64,000 nt of DNA from Lautropia dentalis (GCF_003892345.1 NZ_RRUE01000002.1:124001-188000), one strand, 5' to 3'. Counted from the first letter of the stretch, positions 1-12,118 are shown. The notes: generated by a model from the letters alone, not told the origin. Made by a program: numbers and translations.

Positions 1-1
1 A

Positions 2-445
2 GCGGGCAGCTTCGGCCTGCTGTTCTCGATGCCCCTGCGCGCACTGGTCTGGCCCATCTGCGTAGGCATGGCTGCCCACGCGCTGAACTGGCTGTGCAAG
101 ACCGAGTTCGGCCTGTCGCCCGGCGAGGCCGCAGGACTGGCGGCCGCGGCGGCCGGCCTGGTGCTGGCGCCGGTTGCCCACAGGCTGGACCTGCCCTTTG
201 CCGGCATCGGCTTTGCCGCCGTGGTCTCGATGATTCCGGGCAGCTACGTCTTCCGGATGGCCAGCGGTCTTCTGCAACTGCAGCAGCCCGATGTGGATGC
301 CCTGCCCACCCTGGTGGCCACCCTGTCGCATGGCGTCACCGCCGTGCAGATTGCACTGGCACTGTCACTGGGCCTGATCATTCCCAAGCGCATGCATGAC
401 GAATGGGTGGGCCGCCGCGAACGGCTCAAACGCATGAGCGCGTAG
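2..445 (+). CDS. Threonine/serine exporter family protein (ThrE type), C-terminal part
   Basis: This is the 3' end of a gene that starts before the window; the open frame already runs at base 2. About 147 residues are visible. They are strongly hydrophobic, with at least three or four membrane segments and the sequence SMIPGSYVFRM, which is typical of the DUF3815/ThrE_2 half of amino-acid exporters. Proteins of this family export threonine or serine across the inner membrane. The tail is short and basic (RRERLKRMSA). A strong hairpin terminator follows at once. The family assignment rests on overall membrane character and the PGSYVFR motif, so substrate is inferred only. Confidence 0.7.
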   Translation, partial: AGSFGLLFSMPLRALVWPICVGMAAHALNWLCKTEFGLSPGEAAGLAAAAAGLVLAPVAHRLDLPFAGIGFAAVVSMIPGSYVFRMASGLLQLQQPDVDALPTLVATLSHGVTAVQIALALSLGLIIPKRMHDEWVGRRERLKRMSA

Positions 446-506
446 GCGCTGCCAGGCCGGGACTGCGCCCACCCAGATGCGGCCCCGTTCCCTTCCCCCA
501 TACGAC

Positions 507-532
507 AAGCGCCGCAGATGCGGCGCTTTTTT
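507..532 (+). terminator. Rho-independent terminator after the exporter gene
   Basis: A perfect 9-bp GC-rich stem (507-515 paired with 520-528, loop AGAT) is followed by a run of T. It lies 62 bases after the exporter stop and 56 bases before the convergent ssb stop. It may also stop ssb transcripts, because the stem begins with AA on the other strand. Confidence 0.85.
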
Positions 533-587
533 CACGGGTTTTGCCCCGGAACGGGCGTAGGGCGTGATGCCGATGCGCCCCGGACCG

Positions 588-1124
588 TCAGAACGGAATG
601 TCGTCGTCCATGTCGTCGAAGGTGGGGGCCGGACGGTTGCCGCCTGCCGGGGCGCCACCGCCTGCAGCGCCGCCACTGCGGGCACCACCGCCGGAAGCAC
701 CACCACCATAGCCCCCGGACGAACCGCCACTGTAGCCGCCGGAACGGCCGCCGCCGTCACCGCCGAAATCACCGCCACCGCCGCCACCCTCGCGGCCGCC
801 GAGCATCTGCATCTGCTCGGCGATGATGTCGGTGGCGTACTTCTCGACGCCGTTGGCATCGGTGTACTTGCGGGTCTTGAGGCGGCCCTCGATATACACC
901 GAACGGCCCTTCTTCAGGTACTCGCCGGCAATCTCGGCCAGGCGGTTGAAGAAGGTGACGCGGTGCCACTCGGTTTCCTCGCGGCGTTCGCCCGAGTTGC
1001 GGTCCTTCCACGTGGAGGTGGTGGCCACCGAGATGCTGGTGATGGCCGAACCTTCGGCCGTGTAGCGGACTTCCGGGTCGCGACCCAGATTGCCCACCAG
1101 AATGACTTTGTTGACTGATGCCAT
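588..1124 (-). CDS. ssb: Single-stranded DNA-binding protein
   Basis: The 178-residue product binds single-stranded DNA during replication, repair and recombination. Residues 1-110 form the OB-fold (starts [20 protein letters not shown]). They are followed by a long glycine-rich linker and end in the acidic tip DDMDDDIPF, which recruits partner proteins. The ATG at 1124 is chosen because an AGGAG ribosome site lies 6 bases upstream; an in-frame start 75 bases earlier would add a non-family sequence. The neighbours MFS gene and uvrA form the arrangement usual in Burkholderiales, so a repair-linked context is expected. Confidence 0.97.
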   Translation of the reverse strand: MASVNKVILVGNLGRDPEVRYTAEGSAITSISVATTSTWKDRNSGERREETEWHRVTFFNRLAEIAGEYLKKGRSVYIEGRLKTRKYTDANGVEKYATDIIAEQMQMLGGREGGGGGGDFGGDGGGRSGGYSGGSSGGYGGGASGGGARSGGAAGGGAPAGGNRPAPTFDDMDDDIPF

Positions 1125-1384
1125 GACAAACTCCTGAAACCAAACAAGGGGAGGAAAACAACGAAAGGGATTGTCGGTGCCCTGTCCCCAAAAAACCATC
1201 CGCCAGATGACCTAGGCGACCTAGGCCAGATGACTCGTCCGGATGACCGGCCCACCCGGCTGCAGCAACCGGTTGCAACACGTGCTTCCTGCCACACAGG
1301 CCAGGGCCGCTGCACAGGCAGGCACGGCAGACCAGCCCTGCGATGCAGCCCGACCCTCCGGGACCGTCCAGCCTGTGGCGCAGC

Positions 1385-2653
1385 TCAGCTCTGCCTCGCG
1401 GCTTCCTTGCCGGCTGCCCCGGCGCGCAGCGAGGCTGCCGACGGCCAGCGCCGCGCCGAGCATGCCAGCAGCAGCCACACCACCAGCAGGCCGGCCGAGG
1501 CCAGCTGCACCCCGGTGCTGCCCGCATACTTGAGCACCAGCCCACCAAAGGCCCCGCCGGCAAACACGCCCAGCGACTGGCAGGTACTGTACACGCCCAG
1601 CGCCAGCCCCCGGCCATTGGCGGGCACCAGCCGCGACACCAGCGACGGCAGCATGGCCTCCATCAGGTTGAAGCCGGTGAAGAACACCAGCAGCAGCCCC
1701 GCCAGCGGCCAGACGTGGTCGGGCACGAAGGCCAGCCCGGCCTGGCTGAGCGCCAGCAGCGCCACGCCGGCCAGAAACACCGGCTTCATGCGGTTACCCA
1801 TTTCGGCCGAACGCATCGGCCCCAGCATCAGCACGAAGCCCAGTGCGCCGACCGGCAGGTACATCTTCCAGTGATCGCCCACCGCCATGCCGGCGGCCAG
1901 CAGCCGGGCCGGCAGCACCACGAACAGCGCCATCTGCGTCAGGTGCAGCAGGAAGATGCCGGCATTGAGCCGCCACAGGTCGCCATGCAGCACCTCACGC
2001 ACCGGCGGCCGCACCTGCTTCACCGGCGCATGCGGCGGTTGCGGCACCAGCGTCCACAGCACCCCGATGGCCAGCAGCGCCAGCCCCCCGGTGACCAGGA
2101 AGATGCCCGACAGCCCCACGTGCTCGTACAGCAGCGGCCCGACGATGAGCGACACCGCGTAGGACATGGCGATCATCACGCCGATCAGGGCCATGGCCTT
2201 GCTGCGGTTCTGGTCCTGCGTCGAATCGGCCACCAGCGCACTGATGGCCGCCGACACCGCACCGGCCCCCTGCAGCGCCCGGCCCACCGCCAGCATCGTC
2301 ACCGTATCGGCCATGGCAGCCAGCACGCTGCCGGCGGCCATCACCAGCAGCCCTGCGGTGATGACCGGCTTGCGGCCGAAGCGGTCGGACGCGGCCCCGT
2401 AGGGAATCTGGAAGAGCGCCTGCGTCAGGCCATAGGCGCCGAACGCAAAGCCCACCCAGGCCGGATCGGCCCCACCCGGCAGCGTGCGGGCATGCAGCGC
2501 AAACACCGGCATGACCAGGAACAGGCCCAGCATCCGGATGGCGTACAGGCTGGCCAGCCACAGGCTGGACTTCAGCTCCTGCCGCGACATGCGCACCCGC
2601 TCGCCGGCGGCAGGTGCAGCACCAGCCGGCTCGTTACTGACCGATTCGTTCAT
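1385..2653 (-). CDS. MFS transporter, DHA1 drug/H+ antiporter-like
   Basis: A 422-residue inner-membrane protein with twelve likely membrane helices. The MFS motif A appears between helices 2 and 3 as DRFGRKPV, and a GRALQGAGA stretch matches the motif in helix 4 of drug/H+ antiporters. The N-terminus (MNESVSNEPAG) is cytoplasmic and low in complexity. The start at 2653 is the first ATG before the RMSRQELKSSLWLAS segment; the much longer frame upstream is only antisense to uvrA. It lies between ssb and uvrA on the strand opposite uvrA, a gene order conserved in Burkholderiales. The substrate cannot be read from the sequence. Confidence 0.9.
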   Translation of the reverse strand: MNESVSNEPAGAAPAAGERVRMSRQELKSSLWLASLYAIRMLGLFLVMPVFALHARTLPGGADPAWVGFAFGAYGLTQALFQIPYGAASDRFGRKPVITAGLLVMAAGSVLAAMADTVTMLAVGRALQGAGAVSAAISALVADSTQDQNRSKAMALIGVMIAMSYAVSLIVGPLLYEHVGLSGIFLVTGGLALLAIGVLWTLVPQPPHAPVKQVRPPVREVLHGDLWRLNAGIFLLHLTQMALFVVLPARLLAAGMAVGDHWKMYLPVGALGFVLMLGPMRSAEMGNRMKPVFLAGVALLALSQAGLAFVPDHVWPLAGLLLVFFTGFNLMEAMLPSLVSRLVPANGRGLALGVYSTCQSLGVFAGGAFGGLVLKYAGSTGVQLASAGLLVVWLLLACSARRWPSAASLRAGAAGKEAARQS

Positions 2654-2924
2654 GGATGGAGACTGACAGACATGGATGGACCGAAAGGACTGGCGTGTGT
2701 CATGAACCTGTCGTTCGCCTGCACGGGGACGAAGTGTCCACACCGATGACGGCAAGCATCTTCCCGAGCCAGTCGTTGCACGAGGACGAATGGGTCCATG
2801 ACACGCTCTGACGCGCGCCAAAGCCTGGAGCAATGGTATCAGCCACCCCGGCCGGCAGCGGACGACCGGCCGGGCGCCTGACTCCTGCACGACAGTCTGC
2901 TGTCCCCTCGGCGGGCACTTTCGG

Positions 2925-2930
2925 TATAGT
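2925..2930 (+). promoter_or_regulatory. Possible -10 element for uvrA
   Basis: TATAGT lies 35 bases upstream of the uvrA start. No convincing -35 box or LexA box is visible at the right distance. The same decamer TATAGTGTCG occurs upstream of the PBP1a gene at 34374, which slightly strengthens the call. Confidence 0.35.
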
Positions 2931-2965
2931 GTCGGGTTCGCCCGAATTTCTGGAGAGGCCTGCCG

Positions 2966-5899
<2,934 letters not shown>

Positions 5900-6257
5900 G
5901 CCGTGCCCGGTGGCCTGCCCCATACGACCCGCGACATCACAGCGTCTGCCGCACTGCTGGCCACCAGCACACGTCATACAACACCAGTCCATGCGGTCAT
6001 GGTGTCGAATGATCCATCCCCGCGCAGGCCGTTGTCCCGCGTCCACAGCCTGCCGCCGTTCGGCGCCTGCCAGCGGCCGCTGCGCCCCCTGCCCCTAAAG
6101 TAAGGGCACGAAACATTTTGCTGCGTCTATGCTTCCCGCACCGGGCCTGAAGGCAGCCACACGGAAACCGGATCACACCGTGTGATGCCCCGGGCCTCCT
6201 CCTCACACAAGGACCGCCCCACACCGATGCGGCGGCCATCCAGCCCGGGAGCTTTCG
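5900..6257. other. Intergenic region between uvrA and the lipoprotein array
   Basis: No gene is supported here. The stretch near 6100-6140 is less GC-rich and may hold the promoter of the first array gene, but no clear -35/-10 pair is seen. A GGGAG ribosome site lies directly before the ATG at 6258. Confidence 0.5.
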
Positions 6258-7346
6258 ATGAATATCCGCAGCCTGCATGTTCCGATCACCGCCGCAGCCC
6301 TGGCCGTGCTGCTCACCGCCTGCGGGGGCGGGGGTGGCGGTGGCACCGAGGGCAAGGCCGTGTCGGCCAGCCCGAACGCCCCGGGCAGCAGCAGCACCGC
6401 AGGCAGCACAGGTACGGCGGCCAACGGAACCAGCGAAACCCTCGATGGCGGCACCAACGCCAACGGCAACACCGTCACCCCGGTTGCGCCCACCGTACCG
6501 CCCACCCCACAACGCCCGGTGGCCGCCTTTTCGGATGAAGGCATTCGCGGCGACGTGCTGCTGACCATGCTGGACCAGCGCACCTGCAACAACTACGGCG
6601 TACGCAGCACCGCCATGGACGGTGAGCCCGTGCCCGGCGCCCTGGACGACACCCCCGAAATCGTGCTGGAAACCCTGCTGAACCTGCCCGGCAACACCGA
6701 AACGGGCAGCAACTACGTACGCAGACCCGGCGCCACCGGCACACCCGGTTTGGGTGCCGGCGTCCTGTGCCGCCCGGACCAGATGTACGCCCCGGCCAAA
6801 CCCGGCACCACCTATGCCCTGGCGCAGAACACCAATCCCGTCTACCGCTTCACCCCGGAATCCGTCAAACGGGGCTTCCACTACTTCGGCGCAGAAATGT
6901 CGCTGCGCGTGAGCGACCAGTCCTTCACCCTCGGCCGGGGCCTGGCCCTGACCGAAACGCAGGATCTGGGCAAGGCATGGGAAGCCGCCCATCCGGAAAG
7001 CCTCAACGAATCACCCAAGGTCCACAAGCTGAACCTGAACGCCGCGGAGGATCTGACCATCGCCAACGACAGTCTGGTCAAATGGGGCGTGCTGCAGGAA
7101 TGGAAGCGTGACGGCCAGCCCGTCTACCAGATCATGGTGCTCAGGGGCAGCGCCCCGCAGCAGGCCCGCCTGTGCTGGAACGCCAGCATGGAATACGTGA
7201 AGCGCCTGCACTGCACGGAATGGACCATTCCGGCCAGTTTCAAACGCGGCGATGAACTGAAGGTTGCCCAGTCGCTGCAGGACGACCGCGGCACCTACAC
7301 CGAACACGAAAGCGGTTCGCTGTACTGGCGCGCCACCAGCAACTGA
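6258..7346 (+). CDS. Exported lipoprotein, array family member 1
   Basis: A 362-residue lipoprotein of unknown function. It has a type II signal peptide ending in LLTAC with the acylated Cys at residue 22, followed by a glycine run and an S/T/A/N-rich linker to about residue 95. The conserved domain then starts with IRGDVLLTMLDQRTC. Four cysteines shared with the paralogs are present: TMLDQRTC, VLCRPD, RLCWN and RLHC. The C-terminus follows the family pattern of a basic F/W-KRG motif and a DDR motif. Absence of Asp after the Cys suggests outer-membrane sorting by Lol (inference). A GGGAG site precedes the start and a hairpin terminator follows. I do not recognise a named Pfam family. Confidence 0.88.
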   Translation: MNIRSLHVPITAAALAVLLTACGGGGGGGTEGKAVSASPNAPGSSSTAGSTGTAANGTSETLDGGTNANGNTVTPVAPTVPPTPQRPVAAFSDEGIRGDVLLTMLDQRTCNNYGVRSTAMDGEPVPGALDDTPEIVLETLLNLPGNTETGSNYVRRPGATGTPGLGAGVLCRPDQMYAPAKPGTTYALAQNTNPVYRFTPESVKRGFHYFGAEMSLRVSDQSFTLGRGLALTETQDLGKAWEAAHPESLNESPKVHKLNLNAAEDLTIANDSLVKWGVLQEWKRDGQPVYQIMVLRGSAPQQARLCWNASMEYVKRLHCTEWTIPASFKRGDELKVAQSLQDDRGTYTEHESGSLYWRATSN

Positions 7347-7398
7347 CGCCACCGGGGAAACCGGATAGCGGCACAGCCGGCATTCCGACATTCCGGCA

Positions 7399-7440
7399 GG
7401 GCCGGACGGAAACACAGCCTGTTTCCGTCTGGCCCTTTCC
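7399..7440 (+). terminator. Hairpin terminator after array member 1
   Basis: A 15-bp stem (7399-7413 with 7421-7435, one G-T pair) with a 7-base loop is followed by a pyrimidine tract rich in T. It separates member 1 from member 2, which suggests separate transcription units. Confidence 0.75.
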
Positions 7441-7706
7441 CTTTCTTTCCCGGCCTCACCTGCTGCTCATGGCCCCGGAAGTACTGCCAGCAGGAGGCGT
7501 TGCAAACAGGCCGGAATACCCCCCTCATTTGCGGGAGTGCAATCTGCAACCCAGACAGCACAAGTTAACGATTTTATGTAACAGGCATTTCCATTCGCTG
7601 CAGAAGTGACGTATCGCCCCCTATGGCGGATACATCCGTCGCAAACAGTGATGCACCGGGCCGTATGCTGACGCTGCGGAGTACGCATTCCCCCATGAGG
7701 TGCATC
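7436..7706. other. Intergenic leader of array member 2
   Basis: Together with the terminator this gives a 360-base gap. The part around 7560-7580 is AT-rich (TTAACGATTTTATG) and is the likely promoter area, but no well-spaced promoter can be fixed. An in-frame ATG at 7623 is ignored because it would put a non-signal sequence in front of the lipoprotein signal. Confidence 0.4.
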
Positions 7707-8762
7707 ATGCAAACACATTTTCTGCGCACACCCCTGACTGCCATTGCCCTGGGCGTCCTTCTGGCCGCCTGCGGCGGCGGTGGCAGCAGCGATACCACCA
7801 GCAACGACAGCAAGGCCGTCCTGTCCAGCCCCGGCACATCGTCCGTGACGGGACCGGCATCGGCCAGTTCCGCCCCATCCGGCACGAACACGGAAAGCAC
7901 GGCGGCCAGTACCGGTGTGCAGACAGCGAACGCATCCAGTACAGCCACTGCCACACCGAAGGCAGGCAGCGTACTGAGCGCGAAGGAGGTGCGTGGCGAC
8001 CTGCTGGCCAGCATGCTGGACAGCGTCCCCTGCCCGCAGGATCCCTCGGAAACCAGTGCGGTGGACGGCCCGGCCTTCCCGCGTGCCGACAATACCGTCT
8101 CCGACAGCAAGGTGCAGTTCAGCCTGGCCCCGACCAATTACACCCAGAATCCCGATTTCAACTGGCCACCGAATGCCATTCTGCTGACCCGTCCCTGCAA
8201 GGCATTCATCTACCATCCTGCCGGCACGGGCCAGTACGAAATGAACGTCTCGTCCTATGCATTCAGCCGCACCCGCCCGGTGAAACTGGACAAGGGCTTC
8301 AACGATTTCAGCATCCAGCTGCCGGTCACCATCAGCGACAGTGGTCTGACCATCGGCCGCGAGATCACCATGCAGACCAAACGTGATCTGAATCCCTATC
8401 CGGACGCCGTGCAGAAAACGATGACGCCCGAGCGCAAGGACATGAATCTCACGGCCGACACGGCCTTCAGTTTCAGCCTGACGAGCAGCACCCCGCTGGG
8501 CGGCGCCGTGCATGAATGGAAATCGGGCACCGATTCCGTGCAGCTGCTGCTGTTGCCGGGCCAGAGCAACCAGGCCAAGGTCTGCTGGAACGTCAATACC
8601 CAGCTCGTCAAGCGCCTGCAGTGCATGGTCTGGCAGGTACCCGCCAACTGGAAGCGCGGCCAGGAACTGGAGAGTGTCGACCAGTACATCGTGGATGACC
8701 GCAGCGTCTACCCGAACGAGCAGGGCATGCGCTACTTCCGTACTGCGGTGCAGCCAGACTGA
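7707..8762 (+). CDS. Exported lipoprotein, array family member 2
   Basis: A 351-residue paralog and the most divergent of the five. The signal peptide ends in LLAAC with Cys at residue 22, then GGGG and an S/T-rich linker. The conserved domain begins VRGDLLASMLDSVPC; later cysteines are RPCKA, KVCWN and RLQC. The end keeps ANWKRGQELE and the DDR motif. The ATG at 7707 is chosen over 7623 and 7695 because GAGGTG lies 6 bases upstream and the signal peptide then has the same length as in the other members. A strong terminator follows. Function unknown. Confidence 0.87.
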   Translation: MQTHFLRTPLTAIALGVLLAACGGGGSSDTTSNDSKAVLSSPGTSSVTGPASASSAPSGTNTESTAASTGVQTANASSTATATPKAGSVLSAKEVRGDLLASMLDSVPCPQDPSETSAVDGPAFPRADNTVSDSKVQFSLAPTNYTQNPDFNWPPNAILLTRPCKAFIYHPAGTGQYEMNVSSYAFSRTRPVKLDKGFNDFSIQLPVTISDSGLTIGREITMQTKRDLNPYPDAVQKTMTPERKDMNLTADTAFSFSLTSSTPLGGAVHEWKSGTDSVQLLLLPGQSNQAKVCWNVNTQLVKRLQCMVWQVPANWKRGQELESVDQYIVDDRSVYPNEQGMRYFRTAVQPD

Positions 8763-8781
8763 TCATCCCGTACCCCCACAC

Positions 8782-8807
8782 AGCCCGGCTTTATGCCGGG
8801 CTTTTTT
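8782..8807 (+). terminator. Rho-independent terminator after array member 2
   Basis: A perfect 8-bp stem AGCCCGGC/GCCGGGCT (8782-8789 with 8795-8802) with a 5-base loop is followed by six T. It lies 19 bases after the stop codon. Confidence 0.9.
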
Positions 8808-9522
8808 GTGCCTGCAGGTCTGCCGGCAGCGCACGGATCTGGAGCCAGCCCCAACGGGGGATTGCAGGAACGAATCAGCCCATGACGTGCTCCGGCGGTT
8901 ATCGCGTCATCCGAAAATGCGCGCCATGCGTTCAGGACGGAAACATGGCAGCGCACCTGCAGGGACGCCATCACCATTCAGCCTGACAAACCCGTTCGGG
9001 AAAACCCGACCCGTTCAGGAAAAAACGTCAGACTGTCTGTCGACGGACGTGGAACTTTTCCCGAATGGAACAACCCGGCACGCTCCATCGCAGGAAAGCC
9101 CCGTACCATCACCACGGCGACCTGGGGCGCCAGACGGCATAAAACCGCACAATCCGCCCACACATTCTCCTGAAAGTATTACCAGAATTGACAGGAAAAC
9201 GGCCTGTCCCGCACCAACCCGCTGAATTCAAAGAAAACCGTGAAATGTGGCTTGCGTTCACATGGATGAATGCGAGTCCACAATTCGTCCGGCAATAAGC
9301 ACATAAAAGCGGTTGATCGTGCATGAGCGTCCTGAATATCTGCCATGCACGCCCTCGCGTATCCCGTTCGGGAATTTAAGGCGAGTGATTACATAAGGAA
9401 ACGAGCGCGTCATTCACGGTCCTTAACATGCAACCGGAATCCCGGCGAATGGTTTTCCTCCGCATTTTTTCAGGATGCCCCGTGCAGGATTCCTGTCCGT
9501 TTCGCAACTCAGGAGAACTTGA
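8808..9522. other. Long intergenic region before array member 3
   Basis: This 715-base gap is the longest in the array. No coding frame with a ribosome site is supported on either strand. It becomes AT-richer after 9170. A TTGACA hexamer at 9188-9193 overlaps a 6-bp inverted repeat (GACAGG at 9190-9195, CCTGTC at 9203-9208), which could be an operator, but no good -10 box follows at 16-18 bases. The member 3 gene has a clear AGGAG site at its start. Confidence 0.5.
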
Positions 9523-10608
9523 ATGTTCACTCGAAAAATCCATGTCACCATGACCTCGGCGGCACTGCTTGCGCTGGCCACGGCATCCTTCTCCGTCATG
9601 GCAGAAGACGCGCCCGAATCCGGTGCAGCTGCGGCTACCACCACGGCAGCAGAGCAAGCCACAGCGACAGCAGGACAGGCAACAGCCGCGGGTGAGCAGG
9701 CAGCAGCGGCCGCGGGCCAGGCTGCTGCTTCAGCCGATCAAGCCGCATCGCCGGCGGCTGCCGCTGCAATGAACGGCAACCCTGCTGCTGCCGCAGAGGC
9801 CGCCAGCACCACACAGGCCGTCGAAGCCGCACCCGCCGATGGACAACCACCCATTGCCAGCAATGGCGTACGAGGCGACGTACTGCTGACCATGCTGGAC
9901 CAGCGCGCATGCAACGCCCAGGACCGACAGAAGAACAAGCTCGACACCGCAACCGGTGACGGATACCCAACCGTTCGCAGCACCGAGGAGTTCGGCACCA
10001 ATTACAAGAAAGTGGGGGGCCATGCCATAGCCGATGCTTCGGCGTTCTGCAAGAACGACATTTACCAGTACAGCCCTATTGGCGTGGGTAACCACACGCT
10101 GACCGAGACCGAAGCCATCGACTGGGTGCACCACGGCTACCTGGGTCGGACCACCACGCATCGCTTCAACCAGTGGAAGGCCTCCATCCCGCTCACCACC
10201 ACGGCCGACAGTTTCACCCTGGGGACGGCCGTGAATGCTGAGGCCAACATCGACACGCACAATGGTGGCAAGGCACCCACCGTGGGGCAGAACCAGAAGC
10301 TGCAGCTGACCACCGACCACCCCCTTTCCGCACGGCTGGACGGCCGCGTGCCCTATGACGTGCTCACCATCTGGAAGGATGCGCAGGGCTTCAATTACCA
10401 GCTGATGTTGCTGCGAGGCAACACCTCCGAGCAGGCACGCCTGTGCTGGAACGTCAACGCCAGCATCGTCAAGCGCCTGAGCTGCACCACGTGGACAGTG
10501 CCCAACGGCTGGAAGCGCGGGCAGCTGCTGAACGTGGTCGGCCAATACACGATCGATGATCGCACTGCCTACGGCGAATCCGGTCTGGCGTACTTTGCCA
10601 ACGACTAA
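9523..10608 (+). CDS. Exported non-lipidated paralog, array family member 3
   Basis: A 361-residue member of the same family that lacks the lipobox cysteine. Its signal peptide (MFTRKIHVTMTSAALLALAT) continues to a probable signal peptidase I site after SVMA, before EDAPES. The linker to about residue 115 is made of Ala, Thr, Gln and Glu, with repeated A-E-Q-A and A-G-Q-A units. The conserved domain reads VRGDVLLTMLDQRAC, with further cysteines FCKND, RLCWN and RLSC, and ends GWKRGQLL, DDRTAYGESGLAYF. AGGAG precedes the ATG. It is probably periplasmic or secreted, unlike its lipid-anchored siblings (inference). Confidence 0.87.
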   Translation: MFTRKIHVTMTSAALLALATASFSVMAEDAPESGAAAATTTAAEQATATAGQATAAGEQAAAAAGQAAASADQAASPAAAAAMNGNPAAAAEAASTTQAVEAAPADGQPPIASNGVRGDVLLTMLDQRACNAQDRQKNKLDTATGDGYPTVRSTEEFGTNYKKVGGHAIADASAFCKNDIYQYSPIGVGNHTLTETEAIDWVHHGYLGRTTTHRFNQWKASIPLTTTADSFTLGTAVNAEANIDTHNGGKAPTVGQNQKLQLTTDHPLSARLDGRVPYDVLTIWKDAQGFNYQLMLLRGNTSEQARLCWNVNASIVKRLSCTTWTVPNGWKRGQLLNVVGQYTIDDRTAYGESGLAYFAND

Positions 10609-10829
10609 GCAGGTTCCAGAAGCCGTTCCGAAATACGGCTGGCACACCATTCACAGTGCCGGGATCCAGAGCGTGTCATGGACTCGCGCATTCCCACAAA
10701 ACCGTGGCACCGGGCCGGAGAGCCCGGGTCGCGGCCGCAACAACAACGACAACAACCGTGCGACAGCGTGACCCGTAACCGGGTTCCTGCCGGCCATCCA
10801 CCAAAACCCGCTGCAATCCTGCAGCAAAC

Positions 10830-10852
10830 ACCGGGGGGTGCCGCCCCCCGGT
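10830..10852 (+). other. Strong hairpin in the leader of array member 4
   Basis: A perfect 9-bp GC stem (10830-10838 with 10844-10852, loop TGCCG) ends 23 bases before the ATG of member 4. There is no T tract after it, so it is more likely a 5' leader structure or a weak terminator than a standard terminator. The remaining gap from 10609 shows no gene. Confidence 0.55.
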
Positions 10853-10875
10853 CCCTACCGTTTCGAGAGGATCTC

Positions 10876-11994
10876 ATGTTCAAACAGAAACTTCACGTTG
10901 CCCTTACCGCTGCTGCCCTGCTGGCACTCGCCGCCTGCGGCAGTGGCTCTGACAGCAGTAACGATGCAGGCACCGCTGCCAAATCGCTGGCCAATGGTGG
11001 CGCAGCACAGTCGAACCTGACGACGAAGGCCAACACGCCGGCGGAACAGGCTGGTGCGGCCGCTGCGGCCGAAGCAGCCCCCGCAGACGCAAACGCCGTC
11101 AATGCCGTGGCTGCCAGCTCGCCCGAGGCTGCTGCAGCACTGAGCGACAATCCTGCGACTGTGGCACAGGTTGCTGATGGTGCAACCCCCTACGCTGCCG
11201 TGGAAGAAACTGCCGACACGACCCCAATCACCAGCACCAGCGTACGGGGTGATGTGATTCTGTCGATACTGGACCGTTTCAACTGCGAAGCACAGGGTCA
11301 TTCCAGTGGTCCCAATGGCAAGCACGTTGACGAGAAATATCCCACTGTTCGTCAGAACCACGAACTCTCGCCGGACAACTACCAGGACGTTCCGAACAAG
11401 TCCTATCCGTATGGCGACAGAAAATGCCGCCCCGAGTATTCCACGTACCATGCCGTGGCACCGGGAACCTACAATCTGGAGGAAAGCGAAGGCCAGTACT
11501 ACTGGATGCCTTATCGGGACGAACGTCACTTCGACTTCCGCTTCAACGGGTGGACCAGCAATACGACGCTGACCGTCAGCAACGACCGTTTCACCCTGGG
11601 TGGACAGGTTACGGGTGAGGCCAGTGTGGACACCCGCAACGGCGATGCCAGCAAACCTCCGGTTGGCAGCGACCAGAAACTCACCCTGACCACGGACAAG
11701 CCCTTCTCGGCAAACTTTTCCTCACGCGTCGGGTATGGTGTTCTGGCGGTTTGGAAGGATGCACAGGGCCACAACTACCAGCTGGCGGTGCGGCCGGGCG
11801 AAACCGGCGAAGTCCGGCTGTGCTGGAACGTCAACACCGATGTCGTCAAACGCCTGAGCTGCAGCACCTGGAGCGCACCGCAGAACTGGAAACGCGGCGA
11901 CCAGCTCAAGGAAGGTCTGCGCTACACGATCGATGACCGTACCGCCTATGGCGAACAGGGCCTGATCTACTTCAACAACAAAGACGTGAAATAA
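10876..11994 (+). CDS. Exported lipoprotein, array family member 4
   Basis: A 372-residue lipoprotein. The signal peptide MFKQKLHVALTAAALLALAA precedes Cys21 and GSGS. The linker is Ala-rich and extends to about residue 115. The conserved domain opens VRGDVILSILDRFNC; the other family cysteines are KCRPE, RLCWN and RLSC. The C-terminus has NWKRGDQLK and DDRTAYGEQGLIYF. It is closest to members 3 and 5 by eye, so recent duplication is likely. The ATG at 10876 has a GAGAGG site; an upstream in-frame ATG at 10678 would bury the signal peptide and is rejected. Confidence 0.88.
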   Translation: MFKQKLHVALTAAALLALAACGSGSDSSNDAGTAAKSLANGGAAQSNLTTKANTPAEQAGAAAAAEAAPADANAVNAVAASSPEAAAALSDNPATVAQVADGATPYAAVEETADTTPITSTSVRGDVILSILDRFNCEAQGHSSGPNGKHVDEKYPTVRQNHELSPDNYQDVPNKSYPYGDRKCRPEYSTYHAVAPGTYNLEESEGQYYWMPYRDERHFDFRFNGWTSNTTLTVSNDRFTLGGQVTGEASVDTRNGDASKPPVGSDQKLTLTTDKPFSANFSSRVGYGVLAVWKDAQGHNYQLAVRPGETGEVRLCWNVNTDVVKRLSCSTWSAPQNWKRGDQLKEGLRYTIDDRTAYGEQGLIYFNNKDVK

Positions 11995-12013
11995 CCAGCC
12001 AGACGGCTGAACC

Positions 12014-12118
12014 GGATGTCCGGGCAGGGCCGTGAACTCTCCAATGGGGGGGGGTCACGGGAGCGGATGGGTCCATGACACATCCCATGGCCCGGACATC
12101 CACCCACCAAAGGTTTTT
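12014..12118 (+). terminator. Long inverted repeat with a G9 tract after array member 4
   Basis: A perfect 12-bp inverted repeat (GGATGTCCGGGC at 12014-12025 and its complement at 12090-12101) encloses 64 bases and is followed by a T5 run at 12114-12118. The loop contains nine consecutive G (12046-12054) and a smaller CCGTGA/TCACGG stem. It can act as an extended terminator. The G tract is a candidate for length variation. Confidence 0.55.

Noticed and set aside
1343-2749. Long plus-strand frame across the MFS gene
   Set aside because: His/Gln/Arg-rich shadow of the MFS reading frame.
2881-2965. LexA (SOS) box upstream of uvrA
   Set aside because: CTG and CAG triplets occur, but not with the required CTGT-N8-ACAG spacing.
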